Shown one piece after another: positions 23,885-28,080 of a DNA stretch of 28,080 nt. The stretch spans positions 29,764 to 57,843 of the forward strand of contig MU631694.1 of the NCBI GenBank assembly GCA_026770615.1. Direction: 5' to 3'. Position numbers and translations under genes: made by a program. How positions within the stretch are numbered: the stretch's first letter is position 1; every line of letters starts with the position of its first letter. The notes beneath the pieces are model-generated. The model worked only from the letters and a program-made list of their open reading frames with translations, ran no database searches and was not told the origin of the DNA. Origin of the DNA: Pavlovales sp. CCMP2436 (taxonomy: Eukaryota; Haptophyta; Pavlovophyceae; Pavlovales).

Positions 23885-24019
23885 TTAGGCCTCGTTGGAA
23901 AGGGCCTTCTCATCGAAAGCCTTAAGTCGCCTGAGCTCGAGCACGAGGTATGTACCGAAGGCGACCAATCCGGAAGTCGTGACCGAGAGGACGACCACTC
24001 CTAAGATCAAGTCAAGCAT
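23885..24019 (-). CDS. Very small membrane protein (44 aa), paralogue of 24007-24147
   Basis: From ATG 24019 to TAA. One transmembrane helix (LILGVVVLSVTTSGLVAFGT) followed by YLVLELRRLKAFDEK. It matches its neighbour closely (MLDLxLGV, SVTxSG, FGTYLxLELRxL). The shared element TTTTCGCGCGCGCG lies 8 bp upstream. Too short for a 60-codon cutoff. Function unknown. Confidence 0.6.
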   Translation of the reverse strand: MLDLILGVVVLSVTTSGLVAFGTYLVLELRRLKAFDEKALSNEA

Positions 24020-24147
24020 GCTGCTACGCGCGCGCGAAAATTGGTCGTGCGCGCAACCTGAAGTTTCCTAAGCTCGAGTATGAGATATGTACCGAACCCG
24101 GAGCCCGTGACCGAGTAGATGGCCACGCCTAAGAGCAGGTCGAGCAT
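24007..24147 (-). CDS. Very small membrane protein (46 aa), paralogue of 23885-24019
   Basis: From ATG 24147 to TGA at 24007; the longer upstream frame is repeat DNA, not protein-like. One helix (LLLGVAIYSVTGSGFGTYLI) followed by LELRKLQVARTTNF. Its 3' end overlaps the start of its paralogue by 13 bp, so the pair is translationally close. AGTTTTCGCG lies about 30 bp upstream. Confidence 0.6.
   Translation of the reverse strand: MLDLLLGVAIYSVTGSGFGTYLILELRKLQVARTTNFRARVAACLT
24027..24044 (-). promoter_or_regulatory. Shared upstream element before 24019
   Basis: Minus strand CCAATTTTCGCGCGCGCG, located inside the 3' end of the upstream small gene and 8 bp before the ATG. Confidence 0.45.
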
Positions 24148-24190
24148 GCCAGGAGCGGGCCGAGCATGCTGCGAGGCATACGCGAAAACT

Positions 24191-24474
24191 GGTGATGCGG
24201 TGATGCGGTGATGCAGTGAAGGGTTCCTGGAAAAGTTTTCCGGGGACTGGTGGTGATGCGGTGATGCGTGCAAAAACGTGCACCACCACCCATCACCATC
24301 TATTCGCGTACTGAGACCCCTACTGCGGACCCCCGTTTTTGGTGATGCGGTGATGCGTTTCTTCCAAAAAAAAAGTGTTGGGAATTTTTTTTTAAGGGTT
24401 GAGTAGGGCACATGGGCCGCCGGACAGGATCGCCCACGGAGAGAAGTTCTCCAGGAACCCTTCACCGCATCACC
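24191..24474. repeat. GGTGATGC iterons and a 25-bp inverted repeat
   Basis: The 8-bp word GGTGATGC occurs as three tandem copies at 24191-24214, two at 24252-24267 and two at 24341-24356, and in reverse (GCATCACC) at 24467-24474. In addition GGTGATGCAGTGAAGGGTTC (start of 24207-24231) pairs with 24450-24474 as a 25-bp inverted repeat with one mismatch. The 333-bp gap (24148-24480) has no credible gene; A9 and T9-A runs are at 24366-24392. Iterons of this kind are typical of protein-bound replication origins. Confidence 0.75.
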
Positions 24475-24480
24475 GCGTCA

Positions 24481-26995
24481 TCACGCCGGGTGGGGGTCGT
24501 CGTCGTCGTACATTTGCGCCTCGATTTCGCGGGCCGCCTCGACTTCGGCGGCCGTCGGTGTAGGCGGTGCAACAGCCTGCACCACCTGGCCTATGGTGCC
24601 TTGGCCGGGTCCGAGGCCCAGGCTGAGCAACATCGCATTGTTAACTGCGATTCCCCTCAGCCGGCCGGCCTCGTAGGGGGTGATCAGGTTGCCCTGCGCA
24701 TCCTGCTCCGTCGCGGGGGCCCCGGCACTCGCCTCCTCCGCGATGTAGGTCCCGGTGATCGAGTTCACCACATGCGCATGGCGCGAGATCGGCGTCAGCG
24801 GCGGCTGGTGGTACAGCTCGGAGCCCCTGCTCCGGGTGCCCAGCCGGTCCGACGCCAGGCCGCCGACCGAGGAGGGGAGCCGCGGCTGCCCGAGCGTCGA
24901 GCGCCCGTGCGAGATCGTCGCGGGCGTCTTCGCCGCCTCCGCGCGGCGCGCCGCGTTCATGAAGCCGATCGCCTGCTTCTTGACGTAGGCCTCCGCCACG
25001 TAGTTCTGCGCGTCCTCCGCGATCAGCTTCACGTCGAGGTGCGGCCGCTCCCACGGCTGCACGAACTCGTACCCGGACTGGTCGCGCATGTAGTAGGGGC
25101 CGGGCGTTCCGGGCGTCGGCTGGTAGAGCGCGCCCGACCAGCAGCCCAAGAAGTACGCGATGAAGGCGCGCTGGTCGAGGGCGATCTTGCTCACGTGCTT
25201 GATGTCGAGCAGCATGTGGAAGTGGAAGAGCCGCGCCACCGGGCCCACCTCGATGCCCACCTGGCTGTTCGCCGAGAGCATGACGTTGTCGAAGAGGTCG
25301 CTCGCGTACTCGTCGCCGAGGAAGAGCGACCCGGGCACCGCCTTCCCGTACGGGTGCGCGTCCGAGCCCTCGTCCAGGTCCTCCAGTACGTAGGCACGCC
25401 CCGCTTTCTCGTTCCAGAAGTTCATTACCTTGCCCGCCGGCGCGCGTTCGATCCGCCTCGAACGTGCGCTTCCGGGCGGGCACGCGCTCCGAAGGCGGCA
25501 GGCCGAAGATCGTCGTCGCGGTGTACTCGTCGAGCAGGTTGAACTCCTTCTTGCGCAGCGTGAGGCCGCACTCGAAGCACAGGTTGCTGTTGGCGCGCGG
25601 GTGGTTGAAGCGGTAGAGGCGCACCTTGGGCGCCGCCCCGGGCTTGCGGCTGCCGGCGCCGAAGCTCATGGCCGACTCGAGCTGGACCGGGTGCGGGTTG
25701 GGGTAGCGCACGACCACCACGAGCGAGCGCGGCGCCAGCTCGTCATCGTCCGAGTCCTCGAAGTCGGCCTCGCCCGCCTCCCGCTGCGCCTCCTTCTCGA
25801 GGTCTCTGGCCTTCCCGCGCGCCACCACGAAGACCGAGCCCGCCTCCCACTCGCCGTCGCCGTCGCCCAGCTTCTTGATGTCGACCTTCGTCCCAAAGGG
25901 GGGCAACGCCTCGTTGCCCACGAAGCGCGTCAGCTTCACGAACTGCGCGTCCACCTTGTCCGGGTCCTACTCCAGCTTGTGTCCTTTCAGCTCGGTCTGC
26001 GCCGCCATCCCGCCCGGCGCGCGCTGGTTCTGCGTCAACTCGTTTGCGGCGATCAGCATGTCCTTGAGCCGCAAGGTGCGGCGCGTGTCGACCACGTGGA
26101 AGTGCGCGGGCTCCCAGAAGAGCCGTTGGCAGCGCAGGCAGCCGGCGCTGAAGCCCTCGCCCTCGCGCAACACGGCCTGGTAGCGCTCGAAGGGCAGCGA
26201 CCGGCGGTGCATCTCCGACTGCACGTACGCGGAGCGCATCGGCGCCGTCGCCGTGGGCAGCACCGGGTTCGCAATCGCCTCCCATGTGCCCGCCGCCGTC
26301 AGGTACGCCTCGACCGACGCCTCGAAGCCCGCCGGCCAGGCAGCCTGCGCGCCGTACGTCGAACTCGCGGCGCCACTGCGCGAGATACGGGCGCTCTGCG
26401 CGCGCATCCACAGCTCCGGCTGCTTCTTTTCGTTCACGATGTAGGCGAGCACCGCTGCGCGCTTCTGCATGTCAGCGCTCAGCCGGCGGTCGGGCTTCCG
26501 CTTGCCGTAGACGGGCGGCGTTGAGGCCGTCGGGTCGTGCGCGGCCGTCTCGAACATGTCCTTGTGCGTCACGACCGGGCCGACCGCCGCGATCCGCGTG
26601 GCCGCCAGCACCTGCTTGGGGTTGCGCGCGCCGGCCGCGGCGTAACTCGTCGCGACCGACGTCGCGTCCACCCCCAAGAACCAGGCCATCAGCGCGCACT
26701 GCCACTTGACGCCGTAGTTGAGCCGCCCGGGCAGCGTGCCGATGAAGGTCGCGCCCTGTGTCTGCTGGCGCATGGCGCTCCGGGCGAGCGCCTCGAGGTC
26801 CTTTGTCGGCATGTTGTAGAACTGCACGATGGCCGCCTGCGAGACGGGCCCGTCGTCGGCCAGCGCCTTGCTCTGCGCGTTCCCGTTCGGCTGCTTCTGG
26901 GCGATCATCTTCGCGAACCACGCGCGTGGTGGTCCGCCCTTGAGCACGACCTGTGCCGTGGGCGGCTGGTTCTTCTTGGGCGGCATTGCTCTCAA
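24481..26995 (-). CDS. Large unknown protein (about 835 aa), broken by an in-frame TAG and a frameshift
   Basis: ATG 26995 opens a 342-aa reading that ends at TAG 25967-25969. Coding continues in the same frame (DPDKVDAQFVKLTRFVGNEA) to about 25460, then in another frame from about 25450 (ERAPAGKVMNFWNEKAGRAY) to TGA at 24481. Visible features: helical N-terminal half; GCLRCQRLFWEPAHFHV and later NLCFECGLTLRKKEF, two CxxC pairs that could form one zinc site; an acidic patch (EDSDDDEL); and an Ala-rich C-terminal half ending DDDDPHPA. The frameshift lies around TTCGATCCGCCTCGAAC (25447-25463), where a 10-bp imperfect duplication sharing TCGA would explain it. No family recognised. GAAAACTCGGGCCC precedes the start. 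It could be a virion or transcription-related protein. Confidence 0.6.
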
Positions 26996-27030
26996 CTACT
27001 GGGCCCGAGTTTTCTGGAGCATCTCTCAGG

Positions 27031-27099
27031 ATGTCGATCGTCGAGCCGCCCGTCGTTTCCTTCGTGACACACGCCTTCGTCCCGGACGTACGCCTCTAA
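27031..27099 (+). CDS. Possible 22-aa micro-ORF
   Basis: ATG 27031 to TAA. Preceded by GAGTTTTCTGGAGC (about 27007-27020), a weak copy of the shared element that also faces the divergent large gene. No other evidence. Confidence 0.15.
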   Translation: MSIVEPPVVSFVTHAFVPDVRL

Positions 27100-27187
27100 T
27101 TTGTCTTCTTCTTTAAAAATAGTATTAATTGCTTAATCGTCTCATGCGCTCAAATCTGTAAATCTATAGGAGGAGGAGGTGCTCGAC

Positions 27188-27494
27188 ATGGAGCTGCCGC
27201 CAGTCACGCGCGCCGTGGTCAAGCGCAGGGTGTCCAAGGCCGCCAAGGTCGACTTCGCCGTCCCACCGCCCCCGCCGCCGCTCGAGCTGCTCGCCCCACC
27301 CCCTCCGCCGCCGCTCGACGAGGACGCCTATACCTTCGAGGAGGCCGTCGATTGGCGCCAAGTGCGTCGTCGCCGAGCAGGCTGATGCCGGCCTCATCTG
27401 CGCGGTCGCACTGGGAGTTGCGCTCGTCGCCGTCCTCGTCCTGCTCTGCCGCAACCACCTGCGCCCCGCCCACGTCTTCTGCGAGGCCCTCTAA
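27188..27494 (+). CDS. Pro-rich single-pass membrane protein, frameshifted by one base
   Basis: ATG 27188 gives a basic N-terminus and two PPPPPP tracts (frame 2), and after GAGGCCGTC the protein-like reading moves to frame 3: IGAKCVVAEQADAGLICAVA and a hydrophobic helix (LGVALVAVLVLLC), ending at TAA 27492. Skipping one G at about 27350 joins them. Without the join the ORF ends at 27385 and no membrane helix is made. It lacks the shared upstream element; instead an AT-rich block with TTTAAAAATAGTATTAATTG lies at 27111-27130. Confidence 0.45.
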
Positions 27495-27536
27495 TTACGC
27501 TCTAGTCCAGTAGTCCGCGCAAGTCCGCGCTTGGGC

Positions 27537-27719
27537 TCACGGGGCCCAAGGCAGCACCGAGAAGCCAGGCGGCGGAGTCGGCGCCCACGGCTTCTCGACC
27601 GGCGCCGGCGGTGGGGGCTCCCTGAGCCGCTCGTGCGTAGTCCAGGCCAGATGGATGAGGCCCAGCAAGAAGAGCGCGCTACCGACCTCTGTCACCACGC
27701 GCTCAATCGTGGCCAGCAT
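27537..27719 (-). CDS. Small membrane protein with Pro-rich tail
   Basis: 60 aa from ATG 27719. One helix (VTEVGSALFLLGLIHLAW) followed by a Pro-rich tail (PPPPAPVEKPWAPTPPPGF). An upstream in-frame ATG at 27773 would overlap the preceding gene more deeply and was not chosen. The start overlaps the 3' end of 27703-27981 by 17 bp, suggesting coupled expression. Confidence 0.5.
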   Translation of the reverse strand: MLATIERVVTEVGSALFLLGLIHLAWTTHERLREPPPPAPVEKPWAPTPPPGFSVLPWAP

Positions 27720-27981
27720 CCCTGTGCATGGCCTCAGATAATTTTGACGCGGCGCGGTAGGCGTCGAAGGCATCGTGCTGCTCGAATGTAACGGACTCCG
27801 GGTCGAAGCGGCTCGCGTTCTCCACGCCCGCCGGGCGCTTCTCCGTCTCGATGACGGCGGACGCGATCGAGGAGAGCGCCTCTGCGTGCAACTGGGCGTC
27901 GCGCTCGAGCGCTTTCCATGCAGAGGGCTCGGATAGATTGTACTTGCCGCGCAGACGTCCCTCGAACACGTGCGGTAGCAT
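27703..27981 (-). CDS. Small soluble unknown protein
   Basis: 92 aa from ATG 27981. Helical and charged (WKALERDAQLHAEALSSIAS, then FEQHDAFDAYRAASKLSEAM). No family recognised. A good copy of the shared element, AAAATTCGGAGCCTTCGG on the minus strand (27991-28008), lies 9 bp upstream. Confidence 0.55.
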   Translation of the reverse strand: MLPHVFEGRLRGKYNLSEPSAWKALERDAQLHAEALSSIASAVIETEKRPAGVENASRFDPESVTFEQHDAFDAYRAASKLSEAMHRDAGHD

Positions 27982-27990
27982 ATCTCTGCC

Positions 27991-28008
27991 GAAGGCTCCG
28001 AATTTTAA
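27991..28008 (-). promoter_or_regulatory. Shared upstream element before 27981
   Basis: Minus strand TTAAAATTCGGAGCCTTC, an A/T run followed by CGGAGC. Confidence 0.5.
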
Positions 28009-28059
28009 TTGTCATTTCGCCTCTAGAGCCTTAAGCGTAGCCTGAGCCTGAGCGGATTT

Positions 28060-28080
28060 GGTGAAGGTTGGTGAAGGTTG
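28060..28080. repeat. Start of a possible tandem repeat at the window edge
   Basis: GGTGAAGGTT occurs twice in tandem and the window ends inside a possible third copy. CCTGAG is also doubled just before it (28041-28052). Confidence 0.4.

Noticed and set aside
24207..24474. Second MITE bounded by the 25-bp inverted repeat
   Set aside because: No target duplication flanks it, and the arms are built from the same GGTGATGC iterons that fill the interior.
24641..25450. Continuation of the 25954 frame to 24641
   Set aside because: After about 25450 that frame turns into Arg/Ala/Gly-rich shadow, while another frame carries the protein-like sequence to 24481.
1..28080. Reassignment of TAG to an amino acid
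   Set aside because: TAG is the terminal codon of several intact genes (for example 6254-6256, 14460-14462), and frameshifts also occur, so one code change would not explain the lesions.
1..28080. tRNA or rRNA genes
   Set aside because: No cloverleaf-like or rRNA-like sequence was noticed by eye; a tRNAscan run would settle this.

Overview
The window looks like part of a small eukaryotic DNA virus genome of the nucleocytoviricot type, or an endogenous copy of one. It is GC-rich, densely packed on both strands, with AT-rich gaps. It carries a double jelly-roll major capsid protein, an A32-like packaging ATPase, a D5-like SF3 helicase, a separate HUH rolling-circle endonuclease, a poxvirus-type RuvC resolvase and a YqaJ-type exonuclease. 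No DNA polymerase, RNA polymerase subunit, tRNA, rRNA or bacterial operon signal is visible. As I recall the literature, this set best fits the Mriyaviricetes (Yaravirus and the haptophyte-associated Pleurochrysis endemic viruses/Gamadviridae). That placement is inference, because no search could be run. A unicellular algal host such as a haptophyte is plausible. The window opens inside a gene, so the genome or provirus continues outward.

Layout: 1-2331 holds the primase-helicase, split by a CT-repeat-rich stretch that behaves like a spliceosomal intron. 2409-4752 holds a small membrane protein, the HUH endonuclease with an iterated AT-rich array upstream, and three small unknown genes. 4753-5437 is a large AT-rich inverted repeat with an extra direct copy. 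5438-7902 has a possible ssDNA-binding protein, a 146-bp MITE-like insertion and two unknown genes. 7983-11502 is a minus-strand virion block (capsid protein plus two probable virion proteins). 11557-16526 is a plus-strand block (coiled-coil protein, packaging ATPase, a small unknown gene, a DUF5767-like protein, YqaJ nuclease). 16605-19096 is a minus block with a membrane protein and a large fibre-like protein (beta-repeat stalk plus discoidin-like domain). 19145-24147 holds a Cys-rich membrane protein, a penton-like protein, many small membrane proteins and RuvC. 24148-24480 is an iteron-like repeat region. 24481-26995 is one large disrupted minus-strand gene, and the end holds small membrane proteins.

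Two window-wide patterns stand out. First, many genes on both strands are preceded, about 5-35 nt before the start codon, by a shared element: an A/T run of the form AAANTTTT followed by CGGGGC or CGCG. It looks like a virus-specific promoter. Second, at least nine genes carry a frameshift or in-frame stop while remaining clearly coding on both sides. Several lesions coincide with short tandem duplications (GTA, GTGA, CCCCGCG, a 17-bp direct repeat). This could mean early decay of an integrated copy, assembly error, or recoding. The use of TAG as an ordinary stop elsewhere argues against codon reassignment.

Inferred working model: HUH endonuclease and SF3 helicase start and drive replication with a host polymerase; YqaJ and RuvC process and resolve recombination intermediates; the ATPase packages DNA into a capsid of the double jelly-roll protein; fibre and membrane proteins equip the virion.
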